DNA from: Pseudomonadales bacterium
GTDB lineage: Bacteria; Pseudomonadota; Gammaproteobacteria; Pseudomonadales; Azotimanducaceae
NCBI GenBank assembly: GCA_028281005.1
Contig: JANQKS010000040.1
Span: forward strand, 1 to 64,000
Length of the DNA: 64,000 nt
Direction of reading: 5' to 3'
Numbering within the stretch: position 1 is the stretch's first letter; each line of letters opens with the position of its first letter. Under the pieces are notes generated by a model, which did no database searches, was not told the DNA's origin, and saw only the letters and a program-made list of their open reading frames with translations. Made by a program: the position numbers and the translations under genes. Positions 56,708 to 64,000 of this stretch are shown piece after piece.

Positions 56708-57676
56708 TTATGTTTGCGGGAAATAGGCGTTGGTTATTTTGGTATGTAGTGTCAGCAGTTGTTTCTGCCGCGCGTCGGTGTAGCGATGTAACCGTTCCCC
56801 TTCTAAGTTGCGTACTCTAGCGCGTTGCAATTGGCGGCGCATCTGATTGATCAGATCCAGCGGTTCCTGGTTTTTCGGCAGGGAACGTAGGCAGTGGCGG
56901 ATGGTGTTGAAACAGCGCAGCAACGATCGCGGCAGCTCGTCGTGCTTTAACAAAAATTCCAACACATCTGGTTGGTTAACCGGGTTTTGCATGCTCACGG
57001 TATAACTCTGCATCGAATCTAAGGAGCTCAACACGCTACGCCACTGGATGTCGGCAAACGGTTCCAAATCAGACTCGCTGGCCACCAAGTTGGCGGTGCC
57101 CAGGTCAATGATGCGTGTGGTCATATCGGCACGTTCGAGAAAGTTGCCGAGCCGGAAGAAATGCCAACTGGCGTTGTGCAACATCGTGGAAGAGAGGAAA
57201 CCGTTGATTTGGTCCAAGCGCGCGATGATGTGTTTCAGACCGTTGTTGCGTCGGGTGCGGCTGAGCGGTTCCTGCAGGATTTCTTTGGCAAAAAGGAACG
57301 CATCATTGATGTGTTCATAGGATGCACGGGGCAACGTGCCGCGCAGCGTGCGGGCGTTTTCCCGTGCATAACCGAGCGAATTGAGAAGTGAACCCGAGTT
57401 ACGCTGGTCGCTTAACAGAAAGCGGGACACACCTTTTTCGTTTTCATCCAGATTGCTGTTGTCGGATTGCGCCAATTCACCATATAGCGCCATGAACTCT
57501 TCCTCTAAAGCGAGGATGTCCACCAAGGGTGACCAACCGAGCGGCAAGCGGACCGGTAGATCAATTAACAAGCTGGCGTTCACAGATACTAAGCGCGCGG
57601 TGCTACCGGCACGCTCGAGATAACGTCCTAACCAATAAGCGCGGTATGCGGTGCTGGATAAGGTACGGTCGACCAT
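56708..57676 (-). CDS. Alpha-E domain protein
   Basis: A 322-residue all-helical alpha-E (DUF403) protein beginning with LSSTAYRAYWLGRYLERAGS, a very typical start, and containing NARTLRGTLPRASYEHINDA, FFRLGNFLERADMTTRI and LRCFNTIRHCLRSLP. Alpha-E proteins are almost always encoded next to a circularly permuted ATP-grasp protein and often a transglutaminase and a proteasome-like peptidase, and are thought to form a peptide or amide ligase system of unknown product. Here the ATP-grasp gene lies three bases upstream. No transglutaminase is present. Confidence 0.92.
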   Translation of the reverse strand: MVDRTLSSTAYRAYWLGRYLERAGSTARLVSVNASLLIDLPVRLPLGWSPLVDILALEEEFMALYGELAQSDNSNLDENEKGVSRFLLSDQRNSGSLLNSLGYARENARTLRGTLPRASYEHINDAFLFAKEILQEPLSRTRRNNGLKHIIARLDQINGFLSSTMLHNASWHFFRLGNFLERADMTTRIIDLGTANLVASESDLEPFADIQWRSVLSSLDSMQSYTVSMQNPVNQPDVLEFLLKHDELPRSLLRCFNTIRHCLRSLPKNQEPLDLINQMRRQLQRARVRNLEGERLHRYTDARQKQLLTLHTKITNAYFPQT

Positions 57677-57679
57677 AGG

Positions 57680-59128
57680 TTAGCCGTCCACCACCCAGGT
57701 ATCTTTGCTGCCGCCACCCTGGGAAGAATTCACCACGATGGAACCTTTGCGCATGGCCACACGGGTTAACCCCCCGGTGGTCACATACTGATGTTCGCCG
57801 GTTAATATGAAGGGGCGCAGGTCCAGATGGCGCGGCTCCGCATGGGTATCGATGAGCGTGGGTGCGGTGGACAAGTTTAACATCGGCTGGGCCATGTAGT
57901 TGCGCGGGTTGGCGCGGATTTGGCGTGCAAACTGATTGCGTTCACGGCGTGATGCCTTGGGCCCCACCAGCATGCCATAGCCGCCGGATTCGTTGGCGGG
58001 TTTCACCACCAGCTGGTCGAGATTGTCGAGGACGTAGTCGCGGTGGTCTTTCTCTACACAGCGGTAGGAAGGCACGTTGGGCAAAATGGGCTCTTCACTG
58101 AGGTAGTAGCGAATGATGTCCGGCACGTAGGTGTAGATCACCTTGTCATCCGCCACACCGCAGCCCGGTGCATTGGCCAAGGCTACCTTGCCCGCGCGCC
58201 AGGCGCGCATCAGTCCCGGTACACCCAATACCGAGTCGGGATTAAACACTTCCGGGTCAATAAAGGTATCGTCAATACGCCGGTATAAAACGTCGACACG
58301 CACCAAACCCTGAATAGTGCGCATGTAGAGGTAGTCGTCGTCACCCACTTCCAGGTCGCGGCCTTCGACCAGTTCCGCGGCCATGGCGTTGGCCAGGTAG
58401 GCGTGTTCAAAGTAAGCCGAGTTATAGATGCCAGGCGTCAGCACCGCCAGCTGCGGGGAGCGGGTGGCGTTGGGGTTGAGCGAGCGCAAACACCGCGCCA
58501 ACTGCGCCGGATAGTCGTCCACGGGGTGTATGACATAGTCGGAAAACAACTCCGGAAAGACGCGTTTCATGACTTCACGGTTTTCCAACATATACGACAC
58601 ACCGGAAGGCACGCGCAGGTTGTCTTCCAGCACGTACATGGTGCCGTCGCCATCGCGCACCAGATCGCTGCCGCACACATGCGACCAAGCCTCATGCGGC
58701 GGGGTGATACCCATACATTCAATGCGGAAGTCTTTTGACTTGTCGATGTAAACCCGCGGCAGTACTTCGTCTTTGAGAATCTCCTGTTCGTGGTAAACGT
58801 CGTTGATGAACATGTTTAGCGCTTTGACGCGCTGTTTCAGCCCTTTGGAAATCTGCTCCCATTCACTTTTTAAGATCAAGCGCGGCACAATATCAAACGG
58901 CCACTCGCGATCGATGGTGCTGCTTTCGTCACCGGAATAAACGGTAAAGGTGATACCCATGGAGCGGATGGCCAGCTCGGCGGCGGTGCGGCGCTCGGAC
59001 AGCTCCGCATCGTCGAGTTTGGCCAAGGCTTTTTTGAGGCCCGCTCCGCCTTTGCGTGCGCGGCCGCCCGGCGCGATCAGCTCGTCGTATACGTCTGTTG
59101 CTTCGTAGAGGTGCCAATCGATAGACAT
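57680..59128 (-). CDS. Circularly permuted ATP-grasp type 2 protein
   Basis: A 482-residue protein of the circularly permuted ATP-grasp type 2 family. Visible landmarks are RVYIDKSKDFRIECMGITPP, DGTMYVLEDNLRVPSGVSYM, GVPGLMRAWRAGKVALANAP, DQLVVKPANESGGYGMLVG and ILTGEHQYVTTGGLTRVAMR, the last including ATP and metal-binding residues. It probably forms an amide bond using ATP with the alpha-E protein downstream. Length is typical. An ABC-type membrane-domain gene lies seven bases upstream on the same strand, an unusual partner. Confidence 0.93.
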   Translation of the reverse strand: MSIDWHLYEATDVYDELIAPGGRARKGGAGLKKALAKLDDAELSERRTAAELAIRSMGITFTVYSGDESSTIDREWPFDIVPRLILKSEWEQISKGLKQRVKALNMFINDVYHEQEILKDEVLPRVYIDKSKDFRIECMGITPPHEAWSHVCGSDLVRDGDGTMYVLEDNLRVPSGVSYMLENREVMKRVFPELFSDYVIHPVDDYPAQLARCLRSLNPNATRSPQLAVLTPGIYNSAYFEHAYLANAMAAELVEGRDLEVGDDDYLYMRTIQGLVRVDVLYRRIDDTFIDPEVFNPDSVLGVPGLMRAWRAGKVALANAPGCGVADDKVIYTYVPDIIRYYLSEEPILPNVPSYRCVEKDHRDYVLDNLDQLVVKPANESGGYGMLVGPKASRRERNQFARQIRANPRNYMAQPMLNLSTAPTLIDTHAEPRHLDLRPFILTGEHQYVTTGGLTRVAMRKGSIVVNSSQGGGSKDTWVVDG

Positions 59129-59135
59129 GAAATGA

Positions 59136-60014
59136 CTATACCTTACCCTCGTCTGCTTGAGGAGAAGGTGAAGCCAGTCGTTGGGCGATTTCGCGCAGGC
59201 GGATCACTTGTTGGATGTGTAAAGGCAATTCCGATAGCCAGTCGATGAACTCAAACACATACAGCAGCAGCGAAAGGATCAGACCTGCTTTCAGCACCCC
59301 GGTGGTCACCGCGTGATAGGGAGCAAACAGAAACAACGCCACCGCGCCCAGCCAAAACACGGCAAAGTTGATGGTTTCAAGATCCGACAAGCGCACATTC
59401 CATTGCATCAACCGGCTAAAGTGGTTGGTAACCCGCGCTGTTTCACGGGATTCAATCACTTCAACCGCCTGTTCAAACTGATCGTTGTAGCCGGCGTTGA
59501 GGCGGTAGTTACGCCCTGCGGTGATGGTGTACACCAACGCCACCAGCACCAACAGCAGTAGGCAGCCGATGAATACCGGAAGCGATAAGCCGGCCACAAT
59601 AATGAGGATGCCAACTAAGGCCACCACCGCACCCAACAAGTCCGGCATGGAGTCTTCGAAGAAGTCGACAAACTCGGTCAGCAGATTGGTTCGCGCCGAG
59701 GTGCGCGAGACCGTGGCGTTGGCCGCTTGCTCACGCGACACCAACTCCACCGCAACCGTTTGATAGATCCCTGCATAGATGCGTGTGTCATAGAAACGCC
59801 GCGCACTACCGATGACGATGGAGGCGAGGCCAAGCAAGCCTAAGTGGATTAATCCCTGGTATTGCGCCTGCATCAGATCATCGATGGCAATACCAATCAG
59901 CAGGGGATACAACACGCCTAATGCGGACTCAACCACAACCAACAAAAACGTTGCGGATATTCGCCACTTGTAGCGCCGGAAAATGCCGCCCAGGGAAATT
60001 TGCGTTGCTTGCAT
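59136..60014 (-). CDS. ABC transporter six-helix membrane domain without ATPase
   Basis: A 292-residue protein consisting only of an ABC-exporter-type transmembrane domain. About six helices are seen, for example ISATFLLVVVESALGVLYPL, LLGLASIVIGSARRF, DLLGAVVALVGILIIVAGLS and FWLGAVALFLFAPYHAVTTG. The sequence ends at residue 292 with no Walker A, signature or Walker B motif, whereas an exporter half-transporter would be about 570-600 residues. The ATG at 60014 begins homology. It is the first gene of a unit with the ATP-grasp and alpha-E genes. It is divergent from the sirtuin gene (64-base gap). It may be a degenerate exporter or a specialised membrane anchor for the ATP-grasp/alpha-E pair. 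Confidence 0.85.
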   Translation of the reverse strand: MQATQISLGGIFRRYKWRISATFLLVVVESALGVLYPLLIGIAIDDLMQAQYQGLIHLGLLGLASIVIGSARRFYDTRIYAGIYQTVAVELVSREQAANATVSRTSARTNLLTEFVDFFEDSMPDLLGAVVALVGILIIVAGLSLPVFIGCLLLLVLVALVYTITAGRNYRLNAGYNDQFEQAVEVIESRETARVTNHFSRLMQWNVRLSDLETINFAVFWLGAVALFLFAPYHAVTTGVLKAGLILSLLLYVFEFIDWLSELPLHIQQVIRLREIAQRLASPSPQADEGKV

Positions 60015-60078
60015 GGGACTGTCTTTTGTTAGACATGCACTATACCTGCTGGCGCCTTGGGTGGGTAAGCTGTGGCGT

Positions 60079-60888
60079 ATGGAACAGCTGCACAGTTTTA
60101 TTGCCGCGAGCTCGCGTCTGCTGGTCATCAGCGGTGCCGGATGTAGTACCGGCTCCGGGATCGGTGACTATCGTGACGAGCAGGGCGAGTGGAAACGCGT
60201 GCAACCGGTGCAGCATCAGGAATTTATGGCGTCGCGGCATTGGCGCCAGCGATATTGGGCGCGCAGCCAAGTGGGTTATCCGGAGTTTATGCGTGCGCAG
60301 CCGAATGCGGCCCATGAGGTTTTGGCACGTTGGGAAGGTGAAGAGCGAGTCCACGGGCTCATCACCCAAAACGTTGACCGTTTACATCAAAAAGCCGGCC
60401 ATCAACGGGTGATCGATCTGCATGGTCGCCTGGATGAGGTGGTGTGTATGAGTTGTGGTGATATTACGACGCGTGCAGCCATGCAGCATTGGCTGGACCA
60501 ACACAACACCCGCGCCGACCCACAGGCGTTTTCCTTGGCACCGGACGGAGATGCCGATCTGCGGCGCGATGATTTTTCCAACGTGGTGGTGCCGCAGTGC
60601 CGCTTGTGTGGCGGCATCCTCAAACCTCACGTGGTGTTTTTTGGTGACAGCGTACCCAAACCCGTGGTGGAGCAGGCTTATGCCTGGGTCGATGCGGCAG
60701 ATGCAGTGTTAGTGGTGGGCAGTTCGTTGATGGTGTACTCCAGCTTCCGCTTTGTGCGTCGGGCCGCCGCCGCTGGGATTCCCATTGCTGCCATTAATCG
60801 TGGCAAGACTCGTGCGGATGACCTGCTCACTATTAAGGTGGCGGACGATTGCGCGACTGTGCTAGAACAAATTGCTGAATCCCTGTGA
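60079..60888 (+). CDS. NAD-dependent sirtuin deacylase, SIRT4/class II-like
   Basis: A 269-residue sirtuin. The NAD-binding loop is GAGCSTGSGIGDYRDEQGEW (usually SGIPDYR; here Gly replaces Pro), LITQNVDRLHQKAGH holds the catalytic-loop Asn-Asp, and the active-site histidine is in VIDLHGRLDEVVC. Zinc ligands are CMSC and CRLCGG; HVVFFGDSVPK and VVGSSLMVYSSFRF complete the fold. It removes acyl groups from lysine using NAD. The ATG at 60079 starts homology. The DUF6491-like gene follows after 19 bases. Confidence 0.92.
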   Translation: MEQLHSFIAASSRLLVISGAGCSTGSGIGDYRDEQGEWKRVQPVQHQEFMASRHWRQRYWARSQVGYPEFMRAQPNAAHEVLARWEGEERVHGLITQNVDRLHQKAGHQRVIDLHGRLDEVVCMSCGDITTRAAMQHWLDQHNTRADPQAFSLAPDGDADLRRDDFSNVVVPQCRLCGGILKPHVVFFGDSVPKPVVEQAYAWVDAADAVLVVGSSLMVYSSFRFVRRAAAAGIPIAAINRGKTRADDLLTIKVADDCATVLEQIAESL

Positions 60889-60907
60889 TAACAAGGAGGA
60901 ACTTCTT

Positions 60908-61516
60908 ATGCTGCAAGCCATGTGGATAAAACAGCTCACTCGTTGGGCCAAGTGGGTACCTGGGATCTTCGCTGCTGCCCTGTTGGCCGGCGCTCTGCCT
61001 GCCGTGGCCAACAATGACGCGGATGCCGATGGCGGCACACCCAGTGTCGAAGAGATTCTCACCCGTGAACCGGATGCCGAAGACTACACGGCGCAAGAGC
61101 GTTGCATCCAGACGCGCCGCATTCGGCGCACCGAAGTGTTGGATGAAAAACACATCGCGCTGCATATGGGGCGGGATGAGTATTACCTCATTCAGTTTGA
61201 TCACCGCTGTCCCGGCCTGCGCCCCAAACAAGCCGTGATTTTCGAAACCAGCATGAGTAATCGCTTGTGTTCGTTAGACGGCATCAGGTCCACCTACAAC
61301 ACCGGCTTGGGTGGGTTCTCCACCGGGCCGCGCTGTAGCGTGCCGGGCTTTCAGCAGGTGACTAAGGAGCAGGTGGTGCTGCTGAAAGACACGCTCAAGT
61401 TACAGGCGCGTCGGGAACGTGAAGAACGTAAAGCTTCCAAGCAAGCCGAGCGGGAAGCCCGGCGCCAAGAAAAAGCCCTGCAAAAAGCGGCCGAAGCCGC
61501 CGAGCGCGACAGTTAG
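60908..61516 (+). CDS. Exported DUF6491-like protein with charged coiled-coil tail
   Basis: A 202-residue protein with a cleavable signal (GIFAAALLAGALPAVA) and the core ERCIQTRRIRRTEVLDEKHI, EYYLIQFDHRCPGLRPKQA and TSMSNRLCSLDGI, a pattern I associate with DUF6491. Four cysteines in the core may form disulfides. The last about 40 residues are a highly charged coiled coil (REREERKASKQAEREARRQE). GGAGG lies nine bases before the ATG at 60908. Function unknown; periplasmic location expected. Confidence 0.78.
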   Translation: MLQAMWIKQLTRWAKWVPGIFAAALLAGALPAVANNDADADGGTPSVEEILTREPDAEDYTAQERCIQTRRIRRTEVLDEKHIALHMGRDEYYLIQFDHRCPGLRPKQAVIFETSMSNRLCSLDGIRSTYNTGLGGFSTGPRCSVPGFQQVTKEQVVLLKDTLKLQARREREERKASKQAEREARRQEKALQKAAEAAERDS

Positions 61517-61541
61517 CTGCGCCGCCAGCGGCGAACAGAGA

Positions 61542-62165
61542 ATGGAAGACCAATGGTTGCACTGGGCCAAGCGGTTACAGGCGATTGCATCCACCGGGCT
61601 GCATTTCAGCGCGGCGGATTATGACCAGGAACGTTACGCGGAGGTGGGTGAAATTGCCCAGCTGATGTTGTCCGCGCTGGGTGAGATTCCTCTACAGCGC
61701 ATTCAATCACTGGTGCCCGACTTCGCCAGAGGTTATGCCACGCCCAAAGTAGATGTACGCGGTGCGGTGTTTGACGGCGAGCGGGTCCTGTTGGTACAGG
61801 AACGCACGGATGGGCTGTGGACGTTACCGGGTGGTTATGCGGATGTGGGGCTGTCCGGCGCGGAAAACGTCGTTAAAGAAGTCGCCGAAGAGGCCGGGTT
61901 AGAGGTGCGCGCGCGGCAGCTTTATGCGGTGCGCCACAAGGCCAAACATGGCTATCGACCAGACACGCGTGATTTCTACAAGTTTTTCTATATTTGTGAA
62001 CAGCTCCAAAATGCGCCACCGCAACCCGGTTTGGAAACCCTGGCGGCGGACTTTTTCCCGCTGGATAACCTGCCGCAATTGTCCACCGGGCGTGTCATCG
62101 CGGCGGATATTGCCGCGGCGTTTAAACATCGTGATGATCCGCGTCGTATGACGTCGTTTGACTGA
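61542..62165 (+). CDS. NUDIX hydrolase with N-terminal helical domain and altered NUDIX box
   Basis: A 207-residue protein with the N-terminal helical domain common in ADP-ribose-type NUDIX enzymes (WLHWAKRLQAIASTGLHFSA, RYAEVGEIAQLMLSAL) followed by the NUDIX fold: PKVDVRGAVFDGERVLLVQE, then the box GGYADVGLSGAENVVKEVAE and EAGLEV. The canonical first glutamate after G-x5 is replaced by leucine and the arginine of REUxEE by lysine; relatives often read GGWADVGES here. Activity may still be possible since the EVAEE glutamates remain. It begins 25 bases after the DUF6491-like gene. Confidence 0.87.
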   Translation: MEDQWLHWAKRLQAIASTGLHFSAADYDQERYAEVGEIAQLMLSALGEIPLQRIQSLVPDFARGYATPKVDVRGAVFDGERVLLVQERTDGLWTLPGGYADVGLSGAENVVKEVAEEAGLEVRARQLYAVRHKAKHGYRPDTRDFYKFFYICEQLQNAPPQPGLETLAADFFPLDNLPQLSTGRVIAADIAAAFKHRDDPRRMTSFD

Positions 62166-62316
62166 AGCGGGTGCTGAACAAGCCTTTGATGAGCTTGCGC
62201 CGCAGCTCTGGATTTGCGCGACGAACGACTTGCACCGCTGCGCCTTGGCATTGGCCACAAATCTTGGCGCTGGGTGGTGATGAATCTCGTGCCGCCGACG
62301 TGGATCGGTGCGGCAT
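62122..62316 (-). CDS. Possible small CxxC protein
   Basis: A 64-residue frame on the minus strand filling the gap between the NUDIX gene and the MerR-TPR gene. It has one CxxC (AKICGQCQGAAVQVVRR) and a basic helix-like tail (ANPELRRKLIKGLFSTRF). There is no clear ribosome site before its ATG, and it overlaps the NUDIX 3' end by 44 bases. It may be a real zinc-binding small protein or a chance frame. Confidence 0.3.
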   Translation of the reverse strand: MPHRSTSAARDSSPPSAKICGQCQGAAVQVVRRANPELRRKLIKGLFSTRFSQTTSYDADHHDV

Positions 62317-62396
62317 TAATCGAAAATGTGGTTGACGTATTTGTCTCTTAAAAACAAAATCTCCGTTTGGGTGTGAGAGAGGTCAACTGCCGAAAG

Positions 62397-63221
62397 ATGA
62401 GCGGGTACAGAACGAAAGAAGTAGCTGAACTCATCGGCCTCAACACCGACCAAGTGCGCCACTATGTGCGGCGCAAACTGGTGCAACCAAGCCGCGGTCC
62501 GCGCGGCGAATTCCGCTTCGGTTTCCAAGATGTGGTGCTGTTAAAAACCGCGAAAGGTCTGATGGACGCTTCGGTTTCAACCCGCAAAGCTTATCGGGCG
62601 TTGGTCAAGCTCAAAAAGGAACTGGAGCAGGTTAAATCTTTGAGCTCCGTGCGAATTTACGCTGACGGTAGCAGCGTGGTGGTGCGTGATGACACCCATG
62701 TGTGGGAGGTTGAAACCGGGCAAGCACAGTTTGACTTTTCTACCCAAGAGCTGGCCGGTAACGTCGCTGAAATTGCCAACAAGCATGTACAGGAAGCGGC
62801 GGTTGCAGACGATCTAGACACCGACGAATGGTACAACCTGGGGTTAGACCTTGAAGAAGTTGATCCGGAGAAAGCGCCGGACGCCTACAAACAGGCCATC
62901 CGCCTCGATCCCAAAAACGCCGACGCCCACGTGAATTTGGGCCGCTTGTATCAGCTTGGCGGCGATCTGAAACACGCCAAGCGTCACTACGAGCTAGCGT
63001 TGACGGCCCGTCCTGGGCACCAGTTGGCGTATTACAACCTCGGCACGGTGTTTGATGAGTTGGATGAGATGAGTCAGGCGGCAGACTACTACCAACGCGC
63101 CCCTGGCATCCCCGATGCCCATTACAATCTTGCCCGCATACGCGAGCTACAGGGTGACGAAGTCAGCGCGTTGCGGCATATGCGTCAATACCGCGATCTG
63201 TTGGATCAAGAAGCGGAATAG
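62397..63221 (+). CDS. MerR-type helix-turn-helix protein with TPR repeats
   Basis: A 274-residue protein joining an N-terminal MerR-like winged helix (YRTKEVAELIGLNTDQVRHY, VRRKLVQPSRGPRGEFRFGF, residues 1-75) to a C-terminal set of TPR units (DAYKQAIRLDPKNADAHVNL, AKRHYELALTARPGHQLAYY, AADYYQRAPGIPDAHYNLAR). No metal-binding cysteines of classic MerR sensors are seen, so the TPRs probably provide protein contacts rather than ligand sensing. The ATG at 62397 is chosen because the DNA-binding domain begins there. It is convergent with the partial gene at the right edge. Confidence 0.88.
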   Translation: MSGYRTKEVAELIGLNTDQVRHYVRRKLVQPSRGPRGEFRFGFQDVVLLKTAKGLMDASVSTRKAYRALVKLKKELEQVKSLSSVRIYADGSSVVVRDDTHVWEVETGQAQFDFSTQELAGNVAEIANKHVQEAAVADDLDTDEWYNLGLDLEEVDPEKAPDAYKQAIRLDPKNADAHVNLGRLYQLGGDLKHAKRHYELALTARPGHQLAYYNLGTVFDELDEMSQAADYYQRAPGIPDAHYNLARIRELQGDEVSALRHMRQYRDLLDQEAE

Positions 63222-63235
63222 CGCTATCGCCCGCC

Positions 63236-64000
63236 CTAGCCCTCGTACTGGTAGGCCAATTCCAAGAGTCGATCGGTGCGCATGTCACCGCGATTGCAGG
63301 AGCGCACGTGATCCATCAAAAACGCCAAATATTCATTGCTGTTATTGCGGCGTATTGCAATCGTGACATAGCTATCTGAGCGCAGTGCTTTTAGAGTGGC
63401 GCCGTAGTCGCACACCGCCTGGGCAATAATGGTATTGGTATCGCGATTCGCCGCGGGTTGGGGTGAGGGACTGCTTGGCCCACCGCGGTAGTCTCTGAGC
63501 TCTTCGTACTGGCGATCAATGTCCTGAGACAGGGCGTCGGACTGGGCTTCTAAAGCTTGTAGCTCAAGCTCGAGCTGATCGATGCGTTGTTGTACCTTAT
63601 CTTTGTCGTCGGCTTCAGCACGCACTAAGTCGCGTCTTTCCTTACGCAGGTCGGAGCGCAGTTCACGCTGTTCCGAGCGCAGTTCCCGCTGTTCTTCGCG
63701 CAAGTCACGCAGGGCTTCCAGCGCCTCCGGTTCATAAGGTTTAACGTCGATTTTCAGGTCCGAGAGGATATTCTCCACCATGGTGGGGATCTCCTCTAAG
63801 TTCAGCTGCCCGTTAAATTCGATGGCGGAATCACCGTCATTAATCACCAGCCAGGGTGCATTCAGCTTTACCGAGATCAGCACACCTTGGCGAGCTAAGT
63901 ATTCAGCGCTCACCGTGGTCACCCTGACCCCATTACGCAGTTCGCTGCGCAACGCGGATTTCATGACATCGGCAACGATGCGCGCTTCGCGTTGCTTGTC
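63236..64000 (-). CDS. Coiled-coil protein of unknown function (5' end beyond the window)
   Basis: The minus-strand frame is open to the window edge. An internal ATG lies at 63964, but coherent coding sequence continues upstream (DKQREARIVADVMKSALRSE), so the true start is probably outside. The visible part has a mixed alpha/beta region (VRVTTVSAEYLARQGVLISV, IPTMVENILSDL), a long charged coiled coil (LREEQRELRSEQRELRSDL), a Pro/Ser linker (GGPSSPSPQPAA) and a C-terminal alpha/beta domain (AQAVCDYGATLKALRSDSYV). The arrangement suggests an envelope or scaffold protein. I do not recognise the family. Confidence 0.75.
   Translation of the reverse strand, partial: DKQREARIVADVMKSALRSELRNGVRVTTVSAEYLARQGVLISVKLNAPWLVINDGDSAIEFNGQLNLEEIPTMVENILSDLKIDVKPYEPEALEALRDLREEQRELRSEQRELRSDLRKERRDLVRAEADDKDKVQQRIDQLELELQALEAQSDALSQDIDRQYEELRDYRGGPSSPSPQPAANRDTNTIIAQAVCDYGATLKALRSDSYVTIAIRRNNSNEYLAFLMDHVRSCNRGDMRTDRLLELAYQYEG

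Overview
The window reads as a dense, GC-rich chromosome segment of a gammaproteobacterium, probably an uncultured marine or environmental lineage. The reasons are the gene content (SHP/DHC/cytochrome b561 operon, E. coli-like long MsrA, SelU, DUF6491-like and DUF6316-like small proteins, Shine-Dalgarno sites of GGAG/AGGA type), short intergenic gaps, and many ATGA stop/start overlaps. I cannot name a genus. About 60 genes are supported. There is no rRNA, recognisable tRNA, CRISPR array, prophage or intact transposon; the only mobile DNA is a truncated IS3-type fragment inside a decayed gene.

Layout. 1-1.0 kb: an HMG-CoA synthase-like gene (cut by the window edge) behind a type 1 IPP isomerase, which points to a mevalonate route. 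1.1-9.1 kb: alpha/beta hydrolase, two luciferase-like (LLM) oxidoreductases, a eukaryote-like (type 2) isoleucyl-tRNA synthetase, a Rieske oxygenase with reversed domain order, and a crotonase. 9.1-15.5 kb: a LysR regulator with an upstream palindrome, then alpha/beta hydrolase, a GH78 rhamnosidase-like protein lacking the usual acidic residues, and a cobalt-type nitrile hydratase (beta, alpha, activator). 15.5-25.4 kb: SelU, a Sel1/TPR lipoprotein, MsrA, CoA transferase, Hsp70-like protein, NUDIX, thioesterase, VOC and epoxide hydrolase-like genes. 25.6-33.1 kb: a candidate double-glycine-leader peptide beside a TM2 protein, a wrecked PQQ alcohol dehydrogenase with an IS3 fragment, a NYN-LOTUS protein, a serine hydrolase, a PQQ sugar dehydrogenase and a heme/beta-propeller protein.

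33.1-35.8 kb is the most remarkable part. A minus-strand redox operon encodes an AhpD-like protein, a cytochrome b561, the sphaeroides heme protein SHP and a diheme cytochrome c. The AhpD-like gene looks like two ORFs, but they are in one frame separated by a single TGA. That TGA sits exactly at the second cysteine of the AhpD motif CxxC-x3-H (so CxxU-x3-H), and a hairpin follows at the spacing of a bacterial SECIS. I interpret it as an unannotated selenoprotein; the SelU gene in the same window shows selenium use.

35.8-47.5 kb: MetY, hydrolases, NnrU, a Gld-type ABC system (ATPase, fused permease-GldG, DUF4340), a PAP2 lipoprotein, a membrane GGDEF protein and a GST with a CRP-like site. 47.5-64 kb: HIT, DUF3604, TauD-like dioxygenase, a sodium:solute symporter coupled to a ThDP enzyme, serine hydrolase, GST, the alpha-E/ATP-grasp pair with an ABC membrane domain lacking its ATPase, a sirtuin, a second NUDIX and a MerR-TPR regulator.
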